Origin: Clostridiales bacterium
GTDB lineage: Bacteria; Bacillota; Clostridia; Lachnospirales; Lachnospiraceae
NCBI GenBank assembly: GCA_012519905.1
Contig: JAAYPG010000052.1
Coordinates: forward strand, 1 to 40,537
Length of the DNA stretch: 40,537 bases
Reading direction: 5' to 3'
Positions 1 through 9,887 of the stretch are shown here, in pieces. A model generated the notes under the pieces. The model was not told where the DNA came from. It ran no database searches and saw only the letters and a program-made list of their open reading frames with translations. A program made the position numbers and the translations under genes. Position 1 is the first letter of the stretch; every line of letters begins with the position of its first letter.

Positions 1-1378
1 CATACACATCCCAGATAAATAGAGGTCCCATATCAAGGCCACCGATGAATTGTGAATAATCGTTATTCTCAACAGCTTCATCAAACATCATTGTAAGTGT
101 TTCATCTACAGCTCTCTCATCACGGAACTTAGTATAATAACTATCTTTCCATGCATCTGAATCTTCATATCCAGGAACTGGATCTGTCCATAGGTTATAA
201 GCGAAAGCAATTTTTTCTGCTGTTTCTTTATCATAACTTGAAGGAATTACACCAACGTTGTCAGAGAAGTAAGCTGCATATTTATTGCCACCCTTAGGTC
301 CCTTAGGGAATAATACAAATCCAAAATCGTCTTCCATGGATGCTAAAGCTTGACCAGAGTTATACTCCTCAGCTACTCTTATAGCAACCTTACCATCATT
401 AAATGCAGGTCCAAACCAATCCCAGTTTGAATCTGGAGGTGCTGGCATCTCATAGCCTTTTTCGATCAAGCCAACAGCCCACTGAATTGCCTCAAGGAAG
501 TTAGGATCTGTAATTCCGCTATAGTATTTGCCATCAGCGTCTTTACCAACATATCTTGCATCATTAGAAGTTATAGCACCTCTAAATAGGTCTACTGAGA
601 AGCTTACTGTAGCATATTGATCAGTGATACCATCGCTATTAGTATCTCTGGTTAAAGTGTTACATACGTCTTCAAATGCTTCCCATGTCCACTCACCACT
701 TGCCTGTAAGTTATATAGGTGATCAGGATCTAAACCAGCTTCCTGGAATAATCTCTTGTTCCAGAATACACCAAGCTTAGGCTCAGGTTTTCCAGCATTC
801 ATACCATATATGGAATCTCCATATGTAGTTGCTTCTGTAACGTTCTTAATCCATTTGCTCTCTGAAAAATCTAAGCTATCAAGAGTTGCTAAGTCATATA
901 CAAGACCGTTAGCTATAGGAGCTACTGCCCAACCTGGAGCAAGTAAGAAAATCTGAGCAGCAGGATCTTCTGCTACTGTTGAAGTAGTGAATAATTCTTG
1001 CATGCCGCCCCAGTCAGTAATTGCCACTTGCTTCATTGTGAAATTGTATTTCTCTTGAATCATTTCACGGTACTCCTGCTGTGCTTCCTGGAAAGCATTA
1101 GTAGGAGCGGGAGTTTCTTGTGGTGACCACCAGTCACCAATGATGATTTCCATGCCACCAAGATCTACTGTAGGCTCTTCTTCTACAGGATCTTCTTCTA
1201 CTGGCTCATCTTCAACAACATCCTGCTTGTCATCATCTTTAACATCTTCTACAACAGGATTGTCAACTTCGTTGCCCTTACCCTCATCGTCGTCTTTCTT
1301 TCCGCATGCAGCAAGCATAGTAAAGCTTAAAGCTAATACAGAAAGAAGTACAAGCAACGTTTTAATATTTCTTTTCAT
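1..1378 (-). CDS. ABC transporter extracellular solute-binding lipoprotein (C-terminus beyond window edge)
   Basis: Open reverse frame from ATG at 1378 to the window edge: MKRNIKTLLVLLSVLALSFTMLAACGKKDDD... (lipobox LAAC), acidic linker, then SBP-like sequence (EAGLDPDHLYNLQASGEWTWEAFEDVCNTL). RBS GGAGGAAAGG just upstream. Missing from ORF track because its stop is outside the window. Confidence 0.9.
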   Translation of the reverse strand, partial: MKRNIKTLLVLLSVLALSFTMLAACGKKDDDEGKGNEVDNPVVEDVKDDDKQDVVEDEPVEEDPVEEEPTVDLGGMEIIIGDWWSPQETPAPTNAFQEAQQEYREMIQEKYNFTMKQVAITDWGGMQELFTTSTVAEDPAAQIFLLAPGWAVAPIANGLVYDLATLDSLDFSESKWIKNVTEATTYGDSIYGMNAGKPEPKLGVFWNKRLFQEAGLDPDHLYNLQASGEWTWEAFEDVCNTLTRDTNSDGITDQYATVSFSVDLFRGAITSNDARYVGKDADGKYYSGITDPNFLEAIQWAVGLIEKGYEMPAPPDSNWDWFGPAFNDGKVAIRVAEEYNSGQALASMEDDFGFVLFPKGPKGGNKYAAYFSDNVGVIPSSYDKETAEKIAFAYNLWTDPVPGYEDSDAWKDSYYTKFRDERAVDETLTMMFDEAVENNDYSQFIGGLDMGPLFIWDVY

Positions 1379-1440
1379 ATCCTTTCCTCCTATTTCTTAA
1401 TATTATTTATAGTAAAGTGTATAACACTTTCTATACATGA

Positions 1441-2439
1441 TTACATTTTGATACCTGTCTGGCTTAAGCTTTCTACAAAAGCCCTCTGAGATACTATGTA
1501 TATAAGTAATAAAGGTATTATGGCCATGATCATACCTGTTGATATCATCATCTGCCCATAAGCAATGGATGCCCTAACTCCGCCTCCAATACCATTGAGA
1601 TAATCACCTAGTAACTGCGATATAGCAGTTAGCTTTCTAGATAGAAGTGATATATCACCTAAGAACATAGTTGAGAAAAACGAGTCTGTCCACTGCCACA
1701 CAAAGGCAAATAGAAAACAGGATGTAATTATGGGCTTGGCATCAGGTAACATTATTCTTATAAATGTAGCAAAGTTTCCACAGCCATCTACATAAGCCGC
1801 CTCTTCTAATTCCTTAGGTACTCCTCTATAATACTGCCTTATCAAGAAGATGTATAAACCACCTTTTAAGCCCATCGAGGTAAGACTCATAAACATATAT
1901 GGTAAAGGAGATTTTAGAAGGTTTATGGTTTGCCCCGTAAAGAACTCAACAATTCCAAATATATCAAAAAATCTAAAGTTCAAATATAAAGATGAAAGAA
2001 TTGTCTGTGGTGGCACAAGGATAACTAATATCACACAAGCGAACCAAAATTTCTTTAAGGGGAAGTTGAATCTGGCAAAGCCATATCCAACAACCGTAGC
2101 CGATGCAACCTGCAAAACACTTATAATTACTGAAAAAATCAGTGAATTGCGTAAGGATTTCCAATAATCTATAAGGTAACTAACCAATTTATAGTTCTCT
2201 GTTGTAAAATTTCTAGGTACAACTATAATTGTTGGGTCATACAAATCCTTCTCTAACATAAAGCTCATAGATACCTTATTTAGTAGCGGTTGTATTATTA
2301 GAAAACATACACCGAATAGCAATGCAGCTCTCAGAAAAGAATATATTTTACTGGTTATAGTTTTCTTTAGTAAATAGCCTCCTGATTGCTTATTCCTATA
2401 GATAGCCAATTTCCACTTATCTCGAATTCGTTTATTCAT
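1441..2439 (-). CDS. Carbohydrate ABC transporter permease (MalG/UgpE-like)
   Basis: Multi-TM protein with EAAYVDGCGNFATFIRIMLPDAKP (EAA loop). ATG at 2439 (MNKRIRDKWK) preferred over the longer 2481 start. Confidence 0.88.
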   Translation of the reverse strand: MNKRIRDKWKLAIYRNKQSGGYLLKKTITSKIYSFLRAALLFGVCFLIIQPLLNKVSMSFMLEKDLYDPTIIVVPRNFTTENYKLVSYLIDYWKSLRNSLIFSVIISVLQVASATVVGYGFARFNFPLKKFWFACVILVILVPPQTILSSLYLNFRFFDIFGIVEFFTGQTINLLKSPLPYMFMSLTSMGLKGGLYIFLIRQYYRGVPKELEEAAYVDGCGNFATFIRIMLPDAKPIITSCFLFAFVWQWTDSFFSTMFLGDISLLSRKLTAISQLLGDYLNGIGGGVRASIAYGQMMISTGMIMAIIPLLLIYIVSQRAFVESLSQTGIKM

Positions 2440-3337
2440 AATAATACACCCACCTTGAAGTAATTGCAGAGAACACAGCAATAATCACTATAACAGCTAG
2501 GAAATAAACCCATGCCATGGCTGAACTAAAGCCATAATCCAATCTTATCATGTTTGTACGAATCTTTTCCATAACCTCACTATCGGTTCTCATAAAGAAG
2601 TCAATTATCGTGTAAATTACATTTACTAAAATAACTGAACTAACCATTGGTAATGTAATCTTCCAGAAGCTCTCCCATGCTGAACAGCCTTCTATCTTTG
2701 CTGCTTCGTACATGCTCTTTGGTATAGACTGAAGTCCGGATAGGAAAATAATTATCTGAATACCTGATGATAATACAACTTCGTACACGGAGTTTAGAAC
2801 CTCATATACAGTCTCTAAAAACCTTGAACTCATTCCGCTATTGGATAAGATTTCTTGTAAACTGGCAGTAATATCTACAACATTGGAGTTCTCTTGAATA
2901 TAGCTCTTCATTCCATCTAGCATACTATTGTTAAACTCAAGCCCTACTAGAACACCTGATGAAAGTATTACCGGTAGAAAAAACACAGCTCGAACTAGTC
3001 CTCTTCCCTTAAACTTTTGATTTAAAAGCAAGGCCATTATGAAACTAACAATTAGAACTGCAGGAACATTGATTGCCATTCTAGAAATCTCTTCTGTCAT
3101 CATTCTGTTAAACTCTGGATCCTCAGTAAATGCTCTAATAAAATTTCTAAAGCCTATATTCTCCAGTACAAAACCTTTATTACCAGTGGATATAATTACA
3201 TTGCTGAAGCTCATCCGAAATGATTCCAGGAGGGGAACAGCCATAAATGAGATAAAACCTATTATAAAAGGAAGTATATACAAATATCCAACTATCGCTC
3301 TCTTTTTTCGCAGGTTTTTCTGCTTATTCTTAGCCAT
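2432..3337 (-). CDS. Sugar ABC transporter permease (MalF/UgpA-like)
   Basis: N-terminal YLYILPFIIGFISFMAVPLLESFRMSF and EAA loop YEAAKIEGCSAWESFWKITLPM; overlaps the next permease by 8 nt. Confidence 0.88.
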   Translation of the reverse strand: MAKNKQKNLRKKRAIVGYLYILPFIIGFISFMAVPLLESFRMSFSNVIISTGNKGFVLENIGFRNFIRAFTEDPEFNRMMTEEISRMAINVPAVLIVSFIMALLLNQKFKGRGLVRAVFFLPVILSSGVLVGLEFNNSMLDGMKSYIQENSNVVDITASLQEILSNSGMSSRFLETVYEVLNSVYEVVLSSGIQIIIFLSGLQSIPKSMYEAAKIEGCSAWESFWKITLPMVSSVILVNVIYTIIDFFMRTDSEVMEKIRTNMIRLDYGFSSAMAWVYFLAVIVIIAVFSAITSRWVYYYE

Positions 3338-3339
3338 TT

Positions 3340-5865
3340 TTACCTCCTTTCCACTAGATAATCATTGGCAGGAATAGTTATATCGCCAGTGATAAAGTCA
3401 AAGTTATTATAATTAACAAATACTTTGGTTCCATCTTCATAAGTAGACACCACAACACCCTTATCAATAATCTCATGGTCTATCAGGTACTGATCAAATG
3501 TATGTCCTAACTCATTCTCGTATCTACTATAAATATTATAAGCCTCTTCTTTCCACAGGTTATAATCTGTACCAAAAAAGTATGTGTAGTTAGAATTCTG
3601 CAGATAACTTGTCGGCTTATTCATAAAGACAAATGATAATCCGGCTCCGTTTTCTGCACTTCTTAGTATCTCAGCTTGAAAATCTCCTGATAAATTAATT
3701 GGATTACCTGAGTAATTTACTAAGCCGTGTATAGCCATGGTATAGAATGGTACTGAATGATCGATAATATGATACTCTCTTCCTTTCAGCTCCAAACCTA
3801 CCACAAAATCCACATAAGGAAGTACATAATCATTTCCATGATTCACAACCACACCCGCACCGGAGGAATTTATGTCATTTAGTTTATCCTGCTGCATCTT
3901 AAGAACTTCACTTCTTGTGATAAGATTCTTTTGATAATAATCTGCAGCTAACAGATATCCTATATCAGAAAATGCGACTCCAGCTGCTGAGTATTTATTG
4001 GCATAGTCGGTTAGATTTTGCATGTACTGGATAGTTAATTGTGGCTTTAGCAGATAGAAATGGTCCTTCCAATCCTCTATACCGTAGTATATAGGTGAAA
4101 AGTTATAAAGCTTAATAACTTCTCTACTGCTATATCTTGCACTATCTCTTTTGATTATAAATCCGTCAAACATATTACTATCATGAGCATGCATTACGAC
4201 ACCTTCTAGATATAAAGGTATACCAAGCTCATTGCTACGATCAATAAATTTATGTAATTTCTTTTTGCTACCTAGCTCAGAAACTGTTTTTACTTTGTTT
4301 AGAACCTGCTGCTTAACACCCTTATTCATCCAACCACTGTATCTTATAGAAAGATTTTCATAGCCTTTTTCACTTAATTCAGTAATAATATTATAGGCAT
4401 CATCATAGGTTGTAAGTGGAGTTGGTACTGATACAGGCATTCCAAAGCGTTGTTTTACTTGGTCAACAGCACCTATAAAGGTAATATTTATCGGTGTGCT
4501 CTTATCATCATTTTTAGTCAGATTAGCATTTTTTATAAGATAATCTCTGTAGGAGCTAGCCATATCGGTATAGCTTGAACTTTCTAGAAATCTATAACGC
4601 TGCTTTAGCACTCCTTCTGGCTTCTTAGCTTCATAAACCATAACTGATTTATCTGTTTTTGCTGATACCTGAACTGATGCAGAATGCAGTGTTATATAAG
4701 CAGCATGTACATAATTGTAACTATGGGTTCTACCACTTACATCAGCTTCTATAGATGCAACTGCCTTACCATCCTCTAATATACATATAAGGGAATTGTC
4801 GTTCTTAGATATCCCAAAGACTGGGTAGGCCGCTCTACTTTCATCTATTACTGCATCTCTCTTAAGTCCACCGTCCCAACCATACATTTCAGTATAATAG
4901 GGAATCTGTTTGTTCTTACCATTATTAAAATTAATTATTCCACCATTACCATCAGGAACTAAAGCAAAACCTTCATCCTCTGTATTTCCAGCGCCAAGAT
5001 AAGGTAATAACTTAACCTTAGTTAGGGGATAGAGGCTTTTCCACTGCATATCCTCGAAAGGAACTTCAACTACAAGCTCTCCGTCCTCTAATCTATATAC
5101 GACTGACACATTGAAGTATGGTTTTTCAGCCGCCTTACCTTGCTCATATCTTGCTTTATCTTCCTCTAGATCCTCAAGTGTATATCCTACATCAGCGAAT
5201 ATACCTTCTATTCTTCTTTTAAGATAATCCTGAGCCCCTTCTCTCAGCTCATAAACAGGCTCATCTACAAGATCAGGATATTTTTCAATTAATTCATTCT
5301 TATTATCCGTCGGTCTTAGCTTATTCAGGTCTATCTTTCGGTAATAATCAACTACAGATCTTCTCTGCTTGTTCTCCATTCTATCCAAGAATATATTCAT
5401 TCTAGATTCTGGTATAGCATTTGGAATGTTAAAAGTCTTCTCAACATCTCCTATTGTATAGTTTACTTTAATTGAATCCTCATTCTGTTCAACTGTATAT
5501 ATGTTTTTTGATATACTATACTCAAAATTATTATATAGTGTTGTCATACCAGCTTCATTTGAGAACTCAATTAGCATCGTAGACTGTAGATACTTTTTAC
5601 TTTCTGGATCTGCATAAGGATCATTAGCAGCATCTATCGGATTAGAATACCATGTTGAATTATTTGCTTTATTTAAGACTTCAAAATATGTTGTACTTGG
5701 ATCTAAAGTGAATTTTAGCTTTTCATCCTCTAAGACAAAGGCTTCATCACTTTCTTCATAAGCATAAGTTGCTATAATCTCTTCCTGTTCCTCTTCTTTC
5801 TTACAGGCTGCTAAAAGCAGAACCATTAAGAGGAATAGGCTTAATTTTTTTATTTTAATCATCAC
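3340..5865 (-). CDS. DUF5696-like lipoprotein, possible surface glycoside hydrolase
   Basis: 841 aa; lipobox LLLAACKKEE; beta-rich N-terminus, central TIM-barrel-like region (ENLSIRYSGWMNKG, GIPLYLEGVVMHAHDS, GVAFSDIGYLL, GVVVNHGNDYVLPYVDF), C-terminal beta domain. Family recalled from similar SBP/permease neighbourhoods. Confidence 0.7.
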   Translation of the reverse strand: MMIKIKKLSLFLLMVLLLAACKKEEEQEEIIATYAYEESDEAFVLEDEKLKFTLDPSTTYFEVLNKANNSTWYSNPIDAANDPYADPESKKYLQSTMLIEFSNEAGMTTLYNNFEYSISKNIYTVEQNEDSIKVNYTIGDVEKTFNIPNAIPESRMNIFLDRMENKQRRSVVDYYRKIDLNKLRPTDNKNELIEKYPDLVDEPVYELREGAQDYLKRRIEGIFADVGYTLEDLEEDKARYEQGKAAEKPYFNVSVVYRLEDGELVVEVPFEDMQWKSLYPLTKVKLLPYLGAGNTEDEGFALVPDGNGGIINFNNGKNKQIPYYTEMYGWDGGLKRDAVIDESRAAYPVFGISKNDNSLICILEDGKAVASIEADVSGRTHSYNYVHAAYITLHSASVQVSAKTDKSVMVYEAKKPEGVLKQRYRFLESSSYTDMASSYRDYLIKNANLTKNDDKSTPINITFIGAVDQVKQRFGMPVSVPTPLTTYDDAYNIITELSEKGYENLSIRYSGWMNKGVKQQVLNKVKTVSELGSKKKLHKFIDRSNELGIPLYLEGVVMHAHDSNMFDGFIIKRDSARYSSREVIKLYNFSPIYYGIEDWKDHFYLLKPQLTIQYMQNLTDYANKYSAAGVAFSDIGYLLAADYYQKNLITRSEVLKMQQDKLNDINSSGAGVVVNHGNDYVLPYVDFVVGLELKGREYHIIDHSVPFYTMAIHGLVNYSGNPINLSGDFQAEILRSAENGAGLSFVFMNKPTSYLQNSNYTYFFGTDYNLWKEEAYNIYSRYENELGHTFDQYLIDHEIIDKGVVVSTYEDGTKVFVNYNNFDFITGDITIPANDYLVERR

Positions 5866-5877
5866 TAATCCTCCTTA

Positions 5878-6555
5878 TTAGTAGAAGCGGAAACTTATTT
5901 CTTTGTACAACGATACAAAATATGCTATAGCATCAGATATTAGGGTGAAGAATAGAAGTAACATAAATATAATCACCATCATACCTACTATCGTTGCAAA
6001 CAAGGTTACTAAAGCTTTACTTAATGTATAGTCATGTATCATCATAACCGCACTAATAATTAGGGCTCCGCACCAAATATATGAAAAGTAATATAGAAAA
6101 CCGTAAAATGCACCTTCTTCAACAGTTATTACATTACTGATAAATATCATTGGTAGCTGTAAAAGAACATATGGAGTCAATGAATATCCAATGGCCATAT
6201 ATATGTCCTTCATTGTACCCTTACCATCAAACAAAGTGGTAAGTCCCCAGTTAGCTATACAACCTATAATAATAGGAGCTAAAAATCCTAGGATTATCTC
6301 TATTAAGTTCACAAATTCCCATATAACATTAACAAACAGGAAGCTAGAAAATTGTAATCTTAGTATATTAGTGAGTAAGGCAGCCACTATTATTACATTG
6401 GCAGCTCCTACTGATCCTCGCTTCTCATGAGTTAAATCCCAGAATCCATCCATTGGATGGGTAATCACATATAAGGAGTAACGAAGAGTGGTACCTAAGT
6501 GTCGCAATTTATTAAGCCTATTCTCAGAAATCCACTTCGATGATTTCACTTTCAT
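5878..6555 (-). CDS. YIP1-family integral membrane protein
   Basis: 225 aa; N-terminal YVITHPMDGFWDLTHEKRGS followed by about five hydrophobic segments; overlaps the upstream gene by 4 nt. Confidence 0.7.
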   Translation of the reverse strand: MKVKSSKWISENRLNKLRHLGTTLRYSLYVITHPMDGFWDLTHEKRGSVGAANVIIVAALLTNILRLQFSSFLFVNVIWEFVNLIEIILGFLAPIIIGCIANWGLTTLFDGKGTMKDIYMAIGYSLTPYVLLQLPMIFISNVITVEEGAFYGFLYYFSYIWCGALIISAVMMIHDYTLSKALVTLFATIVGMMVIIFMLLLFFTLISDAIAYFVSLYKEISFRFY

Positions 6556-8033
6556 TCTACACCCACCTCTCTCCTTATCTTTTTAATCTTACCTATTACA
6601 ATAGGCACTGTAATAATCAAAAAGAATGATGTAAAAATCCATGCTATATTTTCTTCAATCCATTCCTTACGATATAATTGGAAAGCTTTAGAATAGTTCA
6701 TTCTATCTAGAGCAAATTCAAAATATTCCATAGCCTCTTTATATCTTTCCTGTCTTAGTAAAGAACGACCAATACCTATGTAGGCCATATCATAATTACC
6801 ATTAAGCCTTAATACTTCTCTCCAATAATCTGCTGATAAATCATATTGACCTAGGGAGTAAGCCTTAATAGCATCATTAATTAATTTGCCATATTCGGTT
6901 AATGTATAAAATGTTATTCCTAAATTACGTGAATCCAGCACCAGTAAGTCAGTGCCCATATGTTCAAGAGCTGTAGGAAACTGTTGATATCCCAGCTTAT
7001 TACCTAGGCTACCGAAGGCATATAATAAATTACCTTGATCATCATAGCCGAATATCCTACCTCTGGTTCTGTCTATGGCATAATAAATATCATTGTCTAA
7101 TACCGTAATATCAATAAGCCTTGAGCTTCCAGACACACCACCTGCAGTATCCCACCATTGATCTCCTATCGGTGGAAGATATCCATTCTTAACCAATATG
7201 TCTGTACCCATTGAATTTAATTTACGAATGGGCTTTGCCTCATCATTACGCAATTGATACTCCTCAAATATTGCGTTTGTGGCATATAAAAACCCGTCCT
7301 TATCCATAGCTACATTATTATACTCAGTCGGAACAAACTGGGCCATTTGAGATTTTTGCTTTTGGGTGGATAGAAGCTTCCATATATAGTCAGTCAGATT
7401 GAACCTAACCTCACTGGCTCCCATATATCCGATGAACAAGCCATCCCTATCGTACTGCAGATAACCCTTATTGAAGTTTCTAGCAAGTACAAAGCATCTT
7501 CCAGCCTTATCTGCAACTAATTTGGTTGGTAAAAAATCCGCCGCCTTATCAACGGTTTCATCAGTAGGGCGAGTAATTACTTTAATTAACTTATAATCTG
7601 AGCTTAGGTGTAGAACCCTTTGGTTGTTAGTATCTGCAATATATAATTCACCTGTCTCAGTAACGAAGATATCATGTGGTTGTGAAAATGTATTAAGCTC
7701 TACATCTCCGCTAAATTCATAAATTTGATCTATTACTTCAATATTATTATTCCCATCTCTTTCAAGTACTACTATCCTGTGATTTCCTGTATCACATACA
7801 TAGATACGATTATCTCTTACATAGAGTCCTTGGGGATTATTGAAATCACCGATACCAAGCTTTGATCCTGTTACGGTTTCCTGTACACTATAGGCATCTG
7901 GTGATTCTCTTTCTACTTCCCAGTAATCATAAGTGTATGTATAAACCGATCTTTCAGCCTTTACAGTTGCAGACGGAAACAGTATTAAAGCTACGAAAAA
8001 GAAAATAATGGGTATAAACTTTTTTCCTCTCAT
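6552..8033 (-). CDS. Secreted/membrane-anchored NHL-repeat protein with TPR-like region and C-terminal TM helix
   Basis: Signal peptide; NHL motifs NPQGLYVRDNRIYVCDTGNHRIVVLE and QPHDIFVTETGELYIADTNNQRVLHL; TPR-like YMAYIGIGRSLLRQERYKEAMEYFEFAL region; C-terminal hydrophobic helix. Confidence 0.75.
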   Translation of the reverse strand: MRGKKFIPIIFFFVALILFPSATVKAERSVYTYTYDYWEVERESPDAYSVQETVTGSKLGIGDFNNPQGLYVRDNRIYVCDTGNHRIVVLERDGNNNIEVIDQIYEFSGDVELNTFSQPHDIFVTETGELYIADTNNQRVLHLSSDYKLIKVITRPTDETVDKAADFLPTKLVADKAGRCFVLARNFNKGYLQYDRDGLFIGYMGASEVRFNLTDYIWKLLSTQKQKSQMAQFVPTEYNNVAMDKDGFLYATNAIFEEYQLRNDEAKPIRKLNSMGTDILVKNGYLPPIGDQWWDTAGGVSGSSRLIDITVLDNDIYYAIDRTRGRIFGYDDQGNLLYAFGSLGNKLGYQQFPTALEHMGTDLLVLDSRNLGITFYTLTEYGKLINDAIKAYSLGQYDLSADYWREVLRLNGNYDMAYIGIGRSLLRQERYKEAMEYFEFALDRMNYSKAFQLYRKEWIEENIAWIFTSFFLIITVPIVIGKIKKIRREVGVE

Positions 8034-8043
8034 TGTTTCCTCC

Positions 8044-8925
8044 TCAATCTTTTATACCAGAGCTTGCCATAGTCTCTAGAATATTACTTTCTGCTACAAT
8101 AAATACCGTAATCGGAACTATCATCATTACTAAGGATACCGCTGATCCTACTCCTGCTCTAGCTATACCTCCACTAAGTATCTGTTGAAGGGCATAGGGC
8201 AGAGTCTTTAATTCTTCAGAATATATAAAGTTTGATGCCTTTGTATTCCACAAGCCTTGAACAGAGAAAATCATTAGTGTTAGCCAGGCAGGCTTAACTA
8301 CTGGTAAGACGATTCTACTAAATATTCTCCATTCCCTGGCACCGTCTATTTTAGCCGCTTCTATGAGCACATCTGGTATACCCTCCATGTATTGCTTCAT
8401 TAGGAACAATCCCATGGGAGATGCAAAGGCAGGAACAATAATTGCCCAATATGTATCAACCCATCCTATCTTTGACATAATCAAGTAATTGGGTATTGCA
8501 GTTACATAGCCACTAAACATTAATGCTACTACAACTAAGTTAAAGAATGCTCTGCTACCTGGGAAATTGTACTTTGCTAATACATATGCACCCATCGAAG
8601 ATATTATCAAATGCCCTGCAGTACCTACTGCCGTTATAAATACTGTATTAAACAAATACCTTGTAAATGGCACCCATGATTTACCCATTATAACTAGTAA
8701 ATCCTGAAAGTTATCCATGGTTGGGTTTTTAACAAATAGTCTAGGCGGATAGATAAATATCTCATCCAAAGGCTTGAAAGCACTGTTTATAGCATAAACT
8801 AATGGGAAGGCCATAAATACGCCAAAAAATATCAATATGAAATTTACTCCCAAATCTCCCGTTAAGGAGCGGTTTGGTTTACTTCGTCTAATGCGCAACT
8901 TCTTCTTCATCGCTATCTTCTCCAT
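8044..8925 (-). CDS. Carbohydrate ABC transporter permease (MalG-like)
   Basis: EAA loop IEAAKIDGAREWRIFSRIVLPVVKPAWLTL; six TM-type hydrophobicity. Confidence 0.9.
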   Translation of the reverse strand: MEKIAMKKKLRIRRSKPNRSLTGDLGVNFILIFFGVFMAFPLVYAINSAFKPLDEIFIYPPRLFVKNPTMDNFQDLLVIMGKSWVPFTRYLFNTVFITAVGTAGHLIISSMGAYVLAKYNFPGSRAFFNLVVVALMFSGYVTAIPNYLIMSKIGWVDTYWAIIVPAFASPMGLFLMKQYMEGIPDVLIEAAKIDGAREWRIFSRIVLPVVKPAWLTLMIFSVQGLWNTKASNFIYSEELKTLPYALQQILSGGIARAGVGSAVSLVMMIVPITVFIVAESNILETMASSGIKD

Positions 8926-8935
8926 ATCATCTACC

Positions 8936-9871
8936 TCAAGTTCCTACTCGGCGCAAGAATGCCTGGATTACCTTATTGCATAAAATCATAGTAACGAACA
9001 GAATTGTTGCTATAGCTGCCGCATAACCCATTTCAAATCTTACAGAGCCATAATCAATCAAGTGTGTTACAACCGTCTGGGTCGCATAGTCCGTACTCGG
9101 GAAGCCTGTCAGAGCCATCGGAACATCAGCAACACCAAATGACTGTGTGATTGTCATAACTGCACCGAATAATAACATTGGTTTCATATTAGGTAAGGTA
9201 ATATACCATAATTCCTGCCAGCGATTTTTTATACCATCAATATATCCTGCCTCATATTGAGACTTATCAATACCTTGCAGTCCGGCTACGAAGGCTAAGA
9301 AGCCTGTACCCAGACTCATCCACAATGTAACTATAATAACTATAGTCAACATATACTGCGGATTAGTTAGCCATAATATGGGCTGGCTTATAATTCCCAG
9401 ATTTAGCAAGAAGGCATTTATGTATCCGTATGCATCTCCAGAGAATATAATTGACCATATTAGGTAAACCTGACCCGATATAGTCGGGGCATAGAATATT
9501 ACAACTGCAAAGGCTTTTAAATATCTAGGTAACTCATTTATGAACCAGGCAAATATAAATGCTGCTAAGTAACCAATCGGTCCCGTTATCACCGCTATTA
9601 GGAATGTATTCTTTACAGCGATTAGAAACACATCATCAGCAAGTATTAAATTTATATAGTTTTGAATACCTATAAACTTTGGCGGTTCCAATACATTATA
9701 ATATGTAAAACTTAAGAACAAGGAAGCGACTACTGGTAAAACATAAAATAGAAAAAACAAAGAAGCATATGGAGCTAGGAAGTAATAATATGTCTTTGAT
9801 TTTTTTGCTATCTTCCATGAAATAGACGCATTTCTTTTCTTTATTTCAATGTAGCGTTTTAATACTGACAT
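8936..9871 (-). CDS. Sugar ABC transporter permease (MalF/UgpA-like)
   Basis: EAA loop YEAGYIDGIKNRWQELWYITLPNMKPMLLF. ATG at 9871 (MSVLKRYIEIK) has RBS AGGAGGG; the ORF-track start 9907 overlaps the upstream gene. Confidence 0.87.
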   Translation of the reverse strand: MSVLKRYIEIKKRNASISWKIAKKSKTYYYFLAPYASLFFLFYVLPVVASLFLSFTYYNVLEPPKFIGIQNYINLILADDVFLIAVKNTFLIAVITGPIGYLAAFIFAWFINELPRYLKAFAVVIFYAPTISGQVYLIWSIIFSGDAYGYINAFLLNLGIISQPILWLTNPQYMLTIVIIVTLWMSLGTGFLAFVAGLQGIDKSQYEAGYIDGIKNRWQELWYITLPNMKPMLLFGAVMTITQSFGVADVPMALTGFPSTDYATQTVVTHLIDYGSVRFEMGYAAAIATILFVTMILCNKVIQAFLRRVGT

Positions 9872-9887
9872 CTCTTTATCCCTCCTA

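Noticed and set aside
1140-1400. Forward ORF of 86 aa rich in Ser/Thr (MMISMPPRSTVGSSSTGSSSTGSSSTT...)
   Set aside because: Antisense to the acidic linker and signal peptide of the SBP; composition is the complement of Asp/Glu codons and there is no independent RBS.
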